A stretch of DNA of 64,000 nt from Alphaproteobacteria bacterium (lineage in GTDB: Bacteria > Pseudomonadota > Alphaproteobacteria > JAUHZC01), in contig JAUHZC010000005.1 in assembly GCA_030425805.1 (NCBI GenBank), positions 1-64,000 of the forward strand, given 5' to 3'. Position numbers and translations under genes: made by a program. Of the stretch, positions 34,903-44,765 are shown in pieces. The notes beneath the pieces were generated by a model. The model worked only from the letters and a program-made list of their open reading frames with translations. It made no database searches and was not told the DNA's origin. Numbering within the stretch: position 1 is the first letter of the stretch; each line of letters begins with the position of its first letter.

Positions 34903-36699
34903 TTACCCAGTAGCCTTAGCTTGGGGGAGGACGGGTTTTTTGATTTGAAGATGAAGCTCTTTGAGCTGGTGCTCAGAGACGGTATTGGGGGCCTTCATCA
35001 TCAAGTCTTCTGCCTTTTGATTCATTGGGAAGGGGATAACCTCGCGGATATTTGGCTCGTCGGCAAGTAACATAACGATCCGATCAACACCTGGTGCACT
35101 GCCACCATGGGGAGGAGCTCCGTAATGCATGGCTTGAATCATGCCAGCAAACTTATCATCAACAACAGATTTATCGTAGCCAGCAATTTCGAAGGCCTTG
35201 TACATGATCTCAGGCTTATGGTTCCGGATTGCGCCAGAAGAGAGCTCAATCCCATTACAGACAATGTCGTATTGGTAGGCCTTAATGGTAAGAGGATCCT
35301 GTGTCTCTAGGGCTTCCATTCCACCTTGTGGCATGGAGAAAGGGTTATGGGAGAAGTCAATTTTCTTTTGATCTTCATCATATTCGAACATGGGGAAGTC
35401 CACAATCCAGCAGAACTTAAAGGTGTTTTGCTCAATCAGATTGAGATCTTCTCCAATTTTTGTCCGGGCTAAGCCAGAAAGCTTTTCTGTATCAGCCTGT
35501 TTTCCACATGCAAAGAAGACACTATCTCCATCGTTCAGGTTGCAGAGGTCTTTGAGGGTTTTGAGTTGTTCAGGCTTGAGAAACTTAGCAATTGGGCCTT
35601 TGGCTTCGCCTTCTTGGAAGGTGATGTAGCCAAGACCAGGAGCTCCCTCGCCTTGGGCCCAGCTGTTCATCTTATCAAAGAAGCTACGGGGTTGCGCAGC
35701 CGCACCTGGGGCAGGAATGGCCCGGACAACATCGCCTTTTGCAACAGCTTTTGCAAAAATGGCAAAGTCGGAGTCTGCAAAAATATGACCTGCATCTTGG
35801 ATCTTAATCGGGTTGCGCAGATCGGGTTTGTCATTTCCATAGTGGAGCATTGCTTCATGGAAAGGAATCCGAGGGAAAGGTGCAGGGGTGACAGTGCGGC
35901 CATTTGAAAATTCTTCAAATACACCGTGAAGAACAGGCTCAAGAGCATTAAAGACATCTTCTTGGGTGGCAAATGCTAGCTCAAAATCAAGCTGGTAGAA
36001 TTCACCTGGAGAGCGATCTGCCCGGGCATCTTCATCCCGGAAGCAGGGCGCAATTTGGAAATAGCGATCAAACCCTGACATCATCAATAGCTGCTTGAAT
36101 TGTTGAGGGGCTTGAGGAAGTGCATAGAACTTCCCAGGGTGGAGGCGGCTTGGAACGAGGAAGTCCCGAGCGCCTTCTGGGGAGCTGGCGGTGAGAATAG
36201 GAGTTTGGATTTCCAAGAAGCCCAGGTCTGTCATCCGGCGGCGAATGGAGGAAATCACCTCAGAGCGCAGTTGAATGTTGCGGTGCATCTTCTCTCGACG
36301 CAGATCAAGATATCGATGGGTGAGACGGGTGTCTTCGGGAAAAGGTTGATCTGTATTAACAGTGAGAGGCAAAGGAGAAGCTTCAGATTCAAGATTAAAT
36401 TCTGCAACGCGAACTTCAATTTCTCCTGTTGGCATGTCTGTGTTGACGGTGCCTTCCTCCCGGGCGACAACTTCACCTGTAACCGTTACAACGGACTCAA
36501 GGGAGGTATGCTCAATATCGCTGAATTGTGCATGATCATTTTCAAGGACACATTGGGTAATGCCGTAGTGATCTCGGATATCAAGGAACAAGAGGCCGCC
36601 ATGATCACGCTTGCGGTGGAGCCAACCGGAAAGACGGACTTTTTCCCCTTTGTCTTTTAGGGAAAGGGCGGCACAAGTATGCGTGCGAAAAGGATGCAT
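34903..36699 (-). CDS. aspS: Aspartyl-tRNA synthetase
   Basis: 598 residues, the bacterial length. N-terminal OB domain ([20 protein letters not shown]), class II motif 2 ([21 protein letters not shown] region), GAD insert in the middle, and motif 3 ([14 protein letters not shown]). It charges tRNA-Asp. Whether it also mischarges tRNA-Asn, as in organisms without AsnRS, cannot be told from this window. It ends next to the REP-like element. Confidence 0.97.
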   Translation of the reverse strand: MHPFRTHTCAALSLKDKGEKVRLSGWLHRKRDHGGLLFLDIRDHYGITQCVLENDHAQFSDIEHTSLESVVTVTGEVVAREEGTVNTDMPTGEIEVRVAEFNLESEASPLPLTVNTDQPFPEDTRLTHRYLDLRREKMHRNIQLRSEVISSIRRRMTDLGFLEIQTPILTASSPEGARDFLVPSRLHPGKFYALPQAPQQFKQLLMMSGFDRYFQIAPCFRDEDARADRSPGEFYQLDFELAFATQEDVFNALEPVLHGVFEEFSNGRTVTPAPFPRIPFHEAMLHYGNDKPDLRNPIKIQDAGHIFADSDFAIFAKAVAKGDVVRAIPAPGAAAQPRSFFDKMNSWAQGEGAPGLGYITFQEGEAKGPIAKFLKPEQLKTLKDLCNLNDGDSVFFACGKQADTEKLSGLARTKIGEDLNLIEQNTFKFCWIVDFPMFEYDEDQKKIDFSHNPFSMPQGGMEALETQDPLTIKAYQYDIVCNGIELSSGAIRNHKPEIMYKAFEIAGYDKSVVDDKFAGMIQAMHYGAPPHGGSAPGVDRIVMLLADEPNIREVIPFPMNQKAEDLMMKAPNTVSEHQLKELHLQIKKPVLPQAKATG

Positions 36700-36760
36700 T
36701 GATAAACCTAAGCTTTTTGCCTTTTTCTTAGCACATTCTTGGGGAGAAGGAAAAGAATCT

Positions 36761-38260
36761 TTACTTAATGAGTTTTAGAATCCACTTCAGGTGCTGCCCA
36801 TCAGGGACAAGAGGGAGAGTCAGGTTGAGCTTCCAATAAGGCCAAACCCCTCCAGTGATGGTTTTGCGGCGGTGGGCTGTGGTTTCGATAGAGGCCATAC
36901 CCTGGGTTTTGAGAAGCCAGTTTCCATGCTTTGCAGAAGTGAGGAGGAATCCTTTTTTATTTTCCATCGGTTGTATTTTGATAACGCTGGGATCAAAGGT
37001 AAATGCAAGCGTGACAGTCTGGCCGACAGGGCCGGAAAAGACATCGTGGCACCGAATTTCATGGGTGGAAGATTGGAAGAAGAAGTGTCGATTATGGGTA
37101 AAATTTCCACCTTTGAGCTCTTCTTGCCACAAGCCTTTGAGCACAACATGATCTTGGGTAGTCTCAGGAATGAGACTCGTGTCTGGATCCGCTGGGGTGG
37201 GTGCATCAAAAAGGACATCACTTGTAAAGAAAGGGGTTTGTCCGAGGGTCAGGGCAACTTCAAAGCGATTTTTAGAAAAATGATGGAGTAATGTTTTGCC
37301 AAAAGTATGGCGGTAGACACCATCTTTTTTAGCCCAGAAAGGGGTTTTGAATTTTCCAGGCATTTTAGACAGAGTCTGTGTAAGAAGGTTTTTCTCAAAG
37401 GGATCAAGAGTAACCCCAATTAGCTTGCCAGGGCTGAGGCTGAGAATCCGAAGTCCGTTGGCAAGACGATAGAGAGCTCCCTGGAGCTGAGAAGAAAGAG
37501 GCTTTTTGAGAGTGTTCAAAAGCGCCCGAAGCAAAAACAGATGCACAAAACATTTGAGCAAACGCCGTGGGTCCTGGCTTGGGAGGAACCCTTCGCTGGA
37601 GACAAGATCCTGGAGACTCTCTTCGAGGTCTTCCATCGGTGTTTCAAACTGAGGATGATCCTGGACAAGGAGCATGAGGCACAAGGTGATTTGAGCAAGG
37701 AGTTTTTGTTCCGGATCTTGCTCCCAGCGAATAAGGCGCTGGAGGTGAAGGGTTTGGGCTCCCATGCTTTTATGGAGCTTTTCCCGAAACTCATCTCCTG
37801 CACTGACACCATAAAACTCGTAAAGAGAGACAAGGTTGATAAGGCGGTTTGAGAGAGGCGTGAGCTGCCAAGATTTGCGGTCAAAGGTGGCGTATAAATC
37901 TAGCCAGCCTTCAATAAGAGCACGGCAGAGACGGCGTGCTCCACTTCCTCCCACTTCACGCAAGTGATAAGCCCAGGTGAAGCTGTGAAGGTAGTTATAA
38001 AAATCGGGACTTTCCGTTGTGCTTTGCCAGGCAGACGGGATGGACTTGACCTGATCATAATATCGAAATTGCCCATGAAGGATATCTTGCCCAAGTTCAG
38101 GAATCCCAGCCCAGGGAGCGGGAGGCACTTGGCTGAGGATTTTGGGCATCTCACCTTTTAGTGTCCAAGGATAGAACGGTACATAAATGACGGAACTACG
38201 AGCCTTTTTATAGGCTCGGGAAAGGGTTCCAAAGACCTTTTGGAAAGCGTGATCAGCCAT
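36761..38260 (-). CDS. Heparinase II/III-family protein
   Basis: 499 residues from the ATG at 38260, overlapping the rpe stop by 8 bases. The open frame extends upstream to 38443 through rpe, but that part is not family-like. An N-terminal alpha/alpha toroid ([32 protein letters not shown]) is followed by a C-terminal beta-sandwich with [16 protein letters not shown]. Homologues are regularly found next to rpe or rsmB and purH in alphaproteobacteria, and their substrate is unknown. No signal peptide, so a cytoplasmic role seems likely. Confidence 0.83.
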   Translation of the reverse strand: MADHAFQKVFGTLSRAYKKARSSVIYVPFYPWTLKGEMPKILSQVPPAPWAGIPELGQDILHGQFRYYDQVKSIPSAWQSTTESPDFYNYLHSFTWAYHLREVGGSGARRLCRALIEGWLDLYATFDRKSWQLTPLSNRLINLVSLYEFYGVSAGDEFREKLHKSMGAQTLHLQRLIRWEQDPEQKLLAQITLCLMLLVQDHPQFETPMEDLEESLQDLVSSEGFLPSQDPRRLLKCFVHLFLLRALLNTLKKPLSSQLQGALYRLANGLRILSLSPGKLIGVTLDPFEKNLLTQTLSKMPGKFKTPFWAKKDGVYRHTFGKTLLHHFSKNRFEVALTLGQTPFFTSDVLFDAPTPADPDTSLIPETTQDHVVLKGLWQEELKGGNFTHNRHFFFQSSTHEIRCHDVFSGPVGQTVTLAFTFDPSVIKIQPMENKKGFLLTSAKHGNWLLKTQGMASIETTAHRRKTITGGVWPYWKLNLTLPLVPDGQHLKWILKLIK

Positions 38261-38936
38261 GCAAAACCTCCTCAAAGGTCTGAAGGTTTTGGGCGATCTG
38301 CCCTTTAAAAATGGAGGTGCCTGCAACAAATACCTGTGCTCCAGCCCTCTTGCAGAGGCTGGCTGTTTGGGGAGTAATGCCGCCATCAACACTGATGAGA
38401 AACTTATTCTTTTCATCCTTTTGCATTCGAGCGGCTTCTTCAATTTTGTCTAGGCAGGTCTCCCGGAATTCCTGCCCGCCAAAACCTGGAGAGACTGTCA
38501 TGATAAGAAGCAGGTCAATGTGTGCAAGGAAGGGTAGAACAGCATCAAAAGGGGTTTCCGGCTTGAGTGAAATTCCAGCTCTGAGGCCAAGATCTCGAAT
38601 TTCTTGCAGGTAGTGCATTGGGTTTTGACAGGCCTCGAGATGGATCGTAATCGCATCCGCTCCGGCCTTGTGATAGGCCGGTATATCCAGAGCGCGACCT
38701 TCTACCATAAGGTGGACATCTAGAAAAAAACCTTTGTCTTTTAGGTGGGAAATGACCGGAGGGCCAAAGGAAAGATTTGGTACAAAATGTCCGTCCATTA
38801 CATCCACATGGAGCCACTTCATATTGTTTTCAGAAAGGGTTTTTAGCTGAGAATCAAGGCATGCAAAGTCTGCTGCCAAGAGTGAAGGCGCAAGTGTGAG
38901 ATGCGGATTATCAAAGCTGAAATGGGACATGGGCAT
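38253..38936 (-). CDS. rpe: Ribulose-phosphate 3-epimerase
   Basis: 227 residues, TIM barrel. Motifs: LAPSLLAADFACLDSQL, LHVDVMDGHFVPNLSFGP with the metal His and catalytic Asp, VSPGFGGQEF (family form VNPGFGGQ), and SVDGGI near the C-terminus. It interconverts ribulose and xylulose 5-phosphate. A second ATG lies two codons in (38930), and either start is possible. It is coupled to the heparinase-family gene. Confidence 0.95.
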   Translation of the reverse strand: MPMSHFSFDNPHLTLAPSLLAADFACLDSQLKTLSENNMKWLHVDVMDGHFVPNLSFGPPVISHLKDKGFFLDVHLMVEGRALDIPAYHKAGADAITIHLEACQNPMHYLQEIRDLGLRAGISLKPETPFDAVLPFLAHIDLLLIMTVSPGFGGQEFRETCLDKIEEAARMQKDEKNKFLISVDGGITPQTASLCKRAGAQVFVAGTSIFKGQIAQNLQTFEEVLHG

Positions 38937-38984
38937 ACTATATCAGAGAGAGCCCTTCCAAAAAACTCCCTTTTTAAGGGTGGC

Positions 38985-40127
38985 CTATACAGCATCTGTC
39001 CCAACAGGTGTACCGCCTGTTTCTGCAAAGGCAATGTCAAGAAGTCGTAGATGGTGTTCTTCTTCTAAAGAGCTTGTGGCAGCAATATTGCATCCACAAG
39101 GATGAAGGCATTCAGCTCTAAAACAGCACGGTGCCATGGAACGTAACAAAATGATAACACCAAGTATACTCGCAAAGGAAATACCAAAAACAGCACCCCC
39201 ATCAATCTCTGAAAAGGCTGAAGCCACAGGAACAATTAAGGCTGCAAGGAGGAGTTCAGGAATAGGACAGAAGAATCTTAGTCCCCTATGGGCTCCCATA
39301 CTAATAACCCCTGTAAGGTGTGTGTCATCCTCTTCCACAGAAAATGCACCGCTTCCAGAAATACCAGGATGGGCTGGCTGTCTTGGACAGCAAAAAAGGG
39401 TAAAATTTCTTGGATTTACCCCCCATCCTCCTGTCAGGGGCATAGTGCGTAATCGTGCACCTGCAGGGCTGGAGGATTGACAGCAAAGACACCAGATTGG
39501 ACGGTAAAAAACTGTTGATGCATGGGTGATATTTTCAGGGCTTCCTAGTGATGAAACATGTGCTGGATCGACTCTTTCAGCAAGGCTTTCCTCTTCTGTG
39601 CAGCCACTGAGGAAAGCAACATCTAGGGGGGGAAGGCTTGAGCAACAACTACGGTTTGCAAATATATCGCTAAAGAATTCATCTGAATAGTGATGAATCT
39701 GATGAAAATCGCGAAATATAAAACCAATCCCAGAGCCATTGGGTCTGTGAAAGAATGCAACATAGATCACCCCGCGTTCCGAGATGCTGTCAAGCTTTCT
39801 CTTTTTATCAGGTGGAATTCGCACACAGCACCCCAATTTCCTAAGGCGAACCACTCTTTCAATATCGCAGTGTGCTGCCGTTAAGACAATATGCCTCAGA
39901 TCTTCGTCTCTTTTAAGTTGAGCATATGTACCAGAAAAAAGGCCTGCTGCCTTTTTCACAACTGCTGTTCTATTTGTTAAATCTAGCTCTGGAAGATCAT
40001 CTTTTGGAACAGCATAGATAACACAGGCGCTACTGAAGCGGGGTTCCTCTGTGCTTGGTGAAGGGGCTACAGCTGCAATCAAAATTTGCGAGCTCATCAA
40101 AGTAAAACATATTAGCCAAAAACGCAT
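38985..40127 (-). CDS. Exported trypsin-like serine protease, membrane-anchored
   Basis: 380 residues with signal peptide (MRFWLICFTLMSSQILIAA-VAP). Chymotrypsin-fold triad: His86 in LTAAHC at 82-87, Asp169 in LDVAFL, and Ser257 in GISGSG at 255-260. All three are present in the right order and spacing. The protein is unusually Cys-rich (paired CC at 100-101, 161-162, 215-216 and 246-247), suggesting disulfides. Hydrophobic segments near 292-308 and 314-333, followed by a Cys-rich tail, indicate a C-terminal membrane anchor. No close family name can be given. It is a lone gene between rpe and a beta-lactamase-fold gene, and a paralogue of the protein at 30573-31664. Confidence 0.75.
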   Translation of the reverse strand: MRFWLICFTLMSSQILIAAVAPSPSTEEPRFSSACVIYAVPKDDLPELDLTNRTAVVKKAAGLFSGTYAQLKRDEDLRHIVLTAAHCDIERVVRLRKLGCCVRIPPDKKRKLDSISERGVIYVAFFHRPNGSGIGFIFRDFHQIHHYSDEFFSDIFANRSCCSSLPPLDVAFLSGCTEEESLAERVDPAHVSSLGSPENITHASTVFYRPIWCLCCQSSSPAGARLRTMPLTGGWGVNPRNFTLFCCPRQPAHPGISGSGAFSVEEDDTHLTGVISMGAHRGLRFFCPIPELLLAALIVPVASAFSEIDGGAVFGISFASILGVIILLRSMAPCCFRAECLHPCGCNIAATSSLEEEHHLRLLDIAFAETGGTPVGTDAV

Positions 40128-40258
40128 TTTGCTCCCTGCTAAAATAGCTTTATTAGCTTAAAAGTATTTTTCATAATTTCAATCTACAAAATTAAATTTT
40201 TCTTGTTTGCAACATTAGGAATGCTGCTGTATTCCATATTTGAAAGGTAATGCTGATA

Positions 40259-41374
40259 ATGAAACGCCAACAATTTGCTTTTCTCGTACTTTTCTTATGT
40301 GGCTTCCCCCCACAGGCGGATGAAGCACGTGCATTCGAGTGTGAGCGAAAAATATCTTCTCCCATCAGAAAAACAATTGATTTTATCACAGAAAATTTAA
40401 ACTCTTTGCAAGGGGGAGCTTTGGCTATTGTCCATGATGGACACACCGTTTACCAAACAACTTTTGGGCATGCTTGTGGAAAAGATAGGCCTATTACACC
40501 GCGCACACTCTTCCCTCTCGCCTCTGCTTCAAAGCCTGTTTCTGCATTAGCTGTAGCTTTGCAAGTCAAACGTGGTCAGATCTCTTTTTCAGAACAAATC
40601 AAATTCTCTTACCTAAAAAAACCTGTTTCTCTAGAGATGATTTTGAGCCACACAACGGGATATCTTTTTCGAGGGAATCATCTCATTGAAAAGGGCTTAT
40701 CTTTTCAAGAAATTGGGGAGAAAGTTAGAACTCTCTCCCCTCAAACATCCCCCTCTTCTTTCTACAGTAACTTCACATATAATCTTGTGGCAGAGGTGCT
40801 GGGGCAAAAGGGGGTGCCTTTCTCTAAGGCTATTTCTGATCTTTCTGATGCGCTGGACAGTCCGGGTTTGCGCTTTTTAACAGCGCCTCCAGAAAAAAGG
40901 GATCTTCCAATAGCTTGCCCTCATTCAAAAAGTGGGAAGTGTCTTAAGTTTCCTCCCTACTACCCAAGAACTGTTCCGGCTTCTGCTGGAATTTTTGCCT
41001 CCCTAGAGGCAATGATTCAGCTTTTGAAGCTCAGTCTTGGGGAGAGAGAAGACGTTCTTTCACGAGAAGAATTGGCAAGACTCTATAACCAGTACATTAT
41101 AAATGAAGATCCTCTGCGATGGGGTGGTATTAAATGGCCTGGTGGCAAAGATAAAATCAGTGCTCATTATGGGTTTGGGTGGCGGATTTTATCTCATAAA
41201 GATCATCCCCAAATGCCTTTTGTCTTTCATAGCGGATGGATCGAGGGTGTGCGAACCTTTATCGGATTTATTCCTTCCAAGAAGGTAGGAATTGTATATC
41301 TGCTTAATCACGACAAGAGAGCGCAACACCTAGAGGCCATGCAGCTTTGGTTTCAGTATTTGCGGAGTGCTTAA
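40259..41374 (+). CDS. Beta-lactamase-fold serine hydrolase (class C/DD-peptidase type)
   Basis: 371 residues from the ATG at 40259 (another ATG at 40250). N-terminal signal-like segment (res 5-20). Serine-enzyme motifs: SASK at 89-92 (SxxK), FYSNFTYN giving Tyr-Ser-Asn (YxN), and a C-terminal FHSGW (HxG in place of KTG), all in the usual order. Such proteins are class C beta-lactamase relatives, including EstB esterases, D-aminopeptidases and penicillin-binding-like enzymes. Substrate unknown; true beta-lactamase activity is not implied. The gene is monocistronic. Confidence 0.83.
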   Translation: MKRQQFAFLVLFLCGFPPQADEARAFECERKISSPIRKTIDFITENLNSLQGGALAIVHDGHTVYQTTFGHACGKDRPITPRTLFPLASASKPVSALAVALQVKRGQISFSEQIKFSYLKKPVSLEMILSHTTGYLFRGNHLIEKGLSFQEIGEKVRTLSPQTSPSSFYSNFTYNLVAEVLGQKGVPFSKAISDLSDALDSPGLRFLTAPPEKRDLPIACPHSKSGKCLKFPPYYPRTVPASAGIFASLEAMIQLLKLSLGEREDVLSREELARLYNQYIINEDPLRWGGIKWPGGKDKISAHYGFGWRILSHKDHPQMPFVFHSGWIEGVRTFIGFIPSKKVGIVYLLNHDKRAQHLEAMQLWFQYLRSA

Positions 41375-41473
41375 GGATATAAGGCCTTTGATGAGGGCGC
41401 AACAACAGAGCCCATTTTTATGGATGCACAAATTCCCAGTAGGTATCATGCTGCTAGCGGATCCCTGTCCTAA

Positions 41474-41974
41474 TTAATCGTCATCCCGATGAATCTTCTC
41501 AGCACGCTCGTGGGCTTCTTGAGCTTCAATGCTCATTGTCGCAATCGGTCGGGCTTCGAGGCGGGCAATGGAGATTGGCTCTCCTGTATCTTCACAGTAG
41601 CCATATTCATCACTATCAATACGATCAAGAGCAGACTTAATCTTATTCAGAAGCTTGCGTTGACGGTCCCGTGCCCGGAGCTCAATGGCCCGGTCTGTTT
41701 CTGTCGAAGCACGATCATTTGAATCAGGAAGATTCTGTGTGTCTTCTTGAAGAGCATGAATTGTATCAGAGGAATCTTGCAAAAGCTCTTCCTGCCAAGT
41801 CACAAGTTTTTGGCGGAAGTAGGCCTTCATCAAAGGATTCATGAATTCTTCTTCTGGAGTGGGGTGGTAATCAGGGGGAAGGAGCCGATCAATATCTCCT
41901 GTAACCCCGTTTGTTGTGGTGTGTGAAGATTTGGTTTGTTTTTGTTTTGCGGCGGCCATATTACGGTCTCCCAT
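41474..41974 (-). CDS. dksA: RNA polymerase-binding transcription factor DksA
   Basis: 166 residues. The coiled-coil with LLQDSSDTIHALQED and DRASTETDRAIELRARDRQRKLLNKIKSAL matches DksA, with the acidic tip. The zinc-finger region YGYCEDTGEPISIARLEARPIA keeps the first Cys only; the other three ligands are Thr, Ser and Ala, as is usual in alphaproteobacteria, so the fold is metal-independent. It acts with ppGpp on rRNA and stress promoters. The start may be the ATG at 41974 or 41959. Confidence 0.92.
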   Translation of the reverse strand: MGDRNMAAAKQKQTKSSHTTTNGVTGDIDRLLPPDYHPTPEEEFMNPLMKAYFRQKLVTWQEELLQDSSDTIHALQEDTQNLPDSNDRASTETDRAIELRARDRQRKLLNKIKSALDRIDSDEYGYCEDTGEPISIARLEARPIATMSIEAQEAHERAEKIHRDDD

Positions 41975-42115
41975 GGTATTCTATTAATTATATGAGGATT
42001 CTGGGAATAAACAAGAATTCTCTGTGCTTTTTTTTCAAAAAATAGGCTATGGCTTCCCTTGTCAGGGAGGCTGAGAAAGCTTATTGTTGATAGGTAAGAA
42101 TGTGGAGACAAGAGA

Positions 42116-42433
42116 ATGGCTGTTTTAGAAACTACCGATACTAATTTTGAAAATGATGTGCTGAAGAACGAAAAGCTTGTTCTTGTGGACTTTTGGGCCC
42201 CGTGGTGTGGTCCTTGTCAGGCTTTGGCTCCAACCCTTGATGCTCTTGCAACAAAGGTGGGTGAGGGCGTGCAAGTTGTAAAAGTGAATATTGATGATAA
42301 TCCTGGGACGGCTTCTCAGTACGGTGTGCGCAGTATTCCTACGATGGTTCTCTTTAAAGAAGGCCAACCCGTTTCCACAAAAGTTGGCGCCCAAACTCTC
42401 CAAGCCTTGGAGGAGTGGGTGTCTCAAGCCTAA
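42116..42433 (+). CDS. trxA: Thioredoxin
   Basis: 105 residues, the classical size. VLVDFWAPWCGPC places the redox pair at Cys31 and Cys34; the cis-proline loop is SIPTMVLF. It is a cytoplasmic disulfide reductant for ribonucleotide reductase, methionine sulfoxide reductases and others. The periplasmic MsrA/B of this window would need electrons by another route. No reductase gene of the CxxC type lies near. Confidence 0.96.
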   Translation: MAVLETTDTNFENDVLKNEKLVLVDFWAPWCGPCQALAPTLDALATKVGEGVQVVKVNIDDNPGTASQYGVRSIPTMVLFKEGQPVSTKVGAQTLQALEEWVSQA

Positions 42434-42479
42434 CCCATAAGGGGCCTCGCCCCATATTACAAAGACATGGTTTAAATTC

Positions 42480-44765
42480 GTGCCCCAACAACCGGTAAAA
42501 AATTTCCAAACGCATCAGCTCTTTACCCGGTTCAACCGAATCGTGACCATGTCTTATGTGGCGATCATTACCGCTGCAGCCCTTGTCTTTATTGGGGACT
42601 ATAGCTCTTGGCAAAGTCGAGAGATTTATGCATACCAAACTTCGATAAATCGCCGAGCTGTGTCTTTGGATCGGCTTTTAGACGAAGTGTCGCATGCGCT
42701 TGTGGCTCTCCGTTCAACAGCAGAGCGTACACTTATTCTTCAAAAAAAGATGAACATCGAAAGCACCCTTTTCGGGAAAATTTCTCTTTCAGAAGATGGC
42801 AAGCGCTTTCACCTTGACGGGCTTGGTGAAAATATTGATCGTGGCATGATTGGAAACATTTCAGGAATGGCGGATATTTCTTGGAAGGAGCCTCCTTTGT
42901 CTGATGAGATCAAGATGGCTTTAAACTTGAATCCATTTTTTCAAATGTTAAGTAATTCACTTACAGACGTGTCCAGTATTTTCTACACGTCGGCCAGTGG
43001 ATTTCGCCATTATTATCCTTGGTTTCACTCTTCAGAAAAATTTTACTACCCCAATCTTTTGGAAAAAGATTTCTTCCACCTTTCACGGCCAGAACAAAAC
43101 CCCACCGGAAAGCCTGTATGGACAGGAACATATCTTGGTCGTACCACTGGGCAGCTGATTTTAAGCTGCTCTGCTCCCTTGTTTGATGAAAAATGCTTCA
43201 TTGGAGTTCTTACAATTAATATCGGCATTCAACATATTAAGAGTTTTGTTGAAAAGATGTTCTTTGGAGGGGCGTCGTCTTCAATGTTTGTGATTGCCCG
43301 AGGGGGGCGCATTATTGCATCTCGTGACAAGAAAGGTGACATTATCAATATAGGGCACAAAACTTTTCCACGATTCATGGAGAAGCCTATGGAGGGTGTG
43401 CTTCATGAACTTGAAAAACCACATAGCCCAAAGAAAAATGCCTTTTCTCCTATTGAAGGGGAGAACCATTGGTTTATGGCTTCGCGGATTAAAAATGCTC
43501 CTTGGGCTCTTGTCTACGTTTTACCAAAACGGGACTTAGCATTAGATGCATTTGAGGCGACAGGAAATATGATTATTATCGTCGTGCTGACCCTATCCCT
43601 ATTTTTGGTGATTATCCAGGTCCTTATTCGTCGGGAATTTGTTGTGCCTGCACGCCAGCTTGTCTCTCACATTGAAAATGAATCACTGGGTCAAAAATCT
43701 AATATCAGAGCAAAGGTAAGCCAAGAAGCATGGTTGCCTTGGTTTAATTCTATTTCTGATGTGTTTGCGGAAAATAAGACACTGATTAAAAGTTTGGAGA
43801 CACATATCCATACGTTGGATGAGCGTGTCAAAGAGAGAACAAAACTCTTGGCTCGCAAAAATCGCCAGCTAGAAAAAGCACTTTCAGACCTGAAGGTTGC
43901 CCAAGAGCAAATCGTTGTTCAAGAGAAGTTGGCGAGCTTGGGATCTTTGACAGCTGGAATCGCCCATGAAATGAAGAATCCGTTGAATTTCATCGTGAAT
44001 TTTTCTGAAGTGAGTGAAGAACTTATTGATGAAATCAAGGAAGATCTCTCTGGAAAAGTGAAAACCCCTGAAGTTTTACAGACAATGGAAGATCTCAAGG
44101 ACAATCTGCGCTTTATCAATGATCATGGTCATCGAGCAGACAATATCATCCGAAGTATGTTGATGCACTCTCGGGAAAGTGATGGTAATAAGCGTCCGAC
44201 AAATTTAAATGATCTTATTGAGGAGAGTGCTGCTCTTGCTCTTTCAGGCTTTAGAGGCCAAGAACGCGTTTCTGATATTAAGTTGGTCAAACAATTTGAC
44301 GATAATATTCCGCTTTCGAATGTGGTTGCTGAGGACTTAGGACGGGTCTTTATGAACCTTATTAACAACTCTTGCTATGCTTTGATTGAAAAATTTAAGT
44401 CTCTTGAAACAAAAGAGCTCCCAACCATTTGGCTTAAGACTGAATTTAATGCAGGCAAAAACCATATCTTGGTTGAGGTAAAAGATAATGGAACAGGGAT
44501 TCCTACTAAGCTTCGCCGCAAGATTTTTGAGCCTTTTTATACAACAAAACCTGTTGGGCAGGGGACTGGACTTGGGCTTTCGCTAAGCTATGACATCGTT
44601 GTTCAGCAAAACAAAGGAACAATGATGGTTGATAGTCAAGAAGGTGAATATACAACCTTTGTTATGACTTTCCCAGCGATGGGTGGAGAGGCTGAGCTGG
44701 ATGAAAATCAAGATGATATAGAGGATGATTTTGATGATGAATCCCTTGATTCAGCTTCAGCATAA
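42480..44765 (+). CDS. Membrane sensor histidine kinase (orphan)
   Basis: 761 residues from a GTG (an ATG at 42549 is an alternative). TM1 at about 24-42 and TM2 at about 360-382 enclose a periplasmic sensor domain of some 310 residues, dCache-like in size. A coiled-coil (VKERTKLLARKNRQLEKAL) leads to the HisKA H-box, AGIAHEMKNPLNF with His496. The ATPase domain has the N-box NLINNSCYAL, G1 VKDNGTGIP and G2 GQGTGLGLSL. It should autophosphorylate, but no response regulator is adjacent. The last 25 residues are very acidic (D/E-rich), and this tail is encoded over the start of the aminopeptidase gene. Confidence 0.9.
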   Translation: MPQQPVKNFQTHQLFTRFNRIVTMSYVAIITAAALVFIGDYSSWQSREIYAYQTSINRRAVSLDRLLDEVSHALVALRSTAERTLILQKKMNIESTLFGKISLSEDGKRFHLDGLGENIDRGMIGNISGMADISWKEPPLSDEIKMALNLNPFFQMLSNSLTDVSSIFYTSASGFRHYYPWFHSSEKFYYPNLLEKDFFHLSRPEQNPTGKPVWTGTYLGRTTGQLILSCSAPLFDEKCFIGVLTINIGIQHIKSFVEKMFFGGASSSMFVIARGGRIIASRDKKGDIINIGHKTFPRFMEKPMEGVLHELEKPHSPKKNAFSPIEGENHWFMASRIKNAPWALVYVLPKRDLALDAFEATGNMIIIVVLTLSLFLVIIQVLIRREFVVPARQLVSHIENESLGQKSNIRAKVSQEAWLPWFNSISDVFAENKTLIKSLETHIHTLDERVKERTKLLARKNRQLEKALSDLKVAQEQIVVQEKLASLGSLTAGIAHEMKNPLNFIVNFSEVSEELIDEIKEDLSGKVKTPEVLQTMEDLKDNLRFINDHGHRADNIIRSMLMHSRESDGNKRPTNLNDLIEESAALALSGFRGQERVSDIKLVKQFDDNIPLSNVVAEDLGRVFMNLINNSCYALIEKFKSLETKELPTIWLKTEFNAGKNHILVEVKDNGTGIPTKLRRKIFEPFYTTKPVGQGTGLGLSLSYDIVVQQNKGTMMVDSQEGEYTTFVMTFPAMGGEAELDENQDDIEDDFDDESLDSASA

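Noticed and set aside
36100-36660. A 186-codon plus-strand open frame inside aspS
   Set aside because: Antisense to well-conserved aspartyl-tRNA synthetase motifs, with no family resemblance of its own.
42434-42479. GGGGC-CTC-GCCCC hairpin after trxA as terminator
   Set aside because: The stem is only five base pairs and no T run follows on the plus strand.
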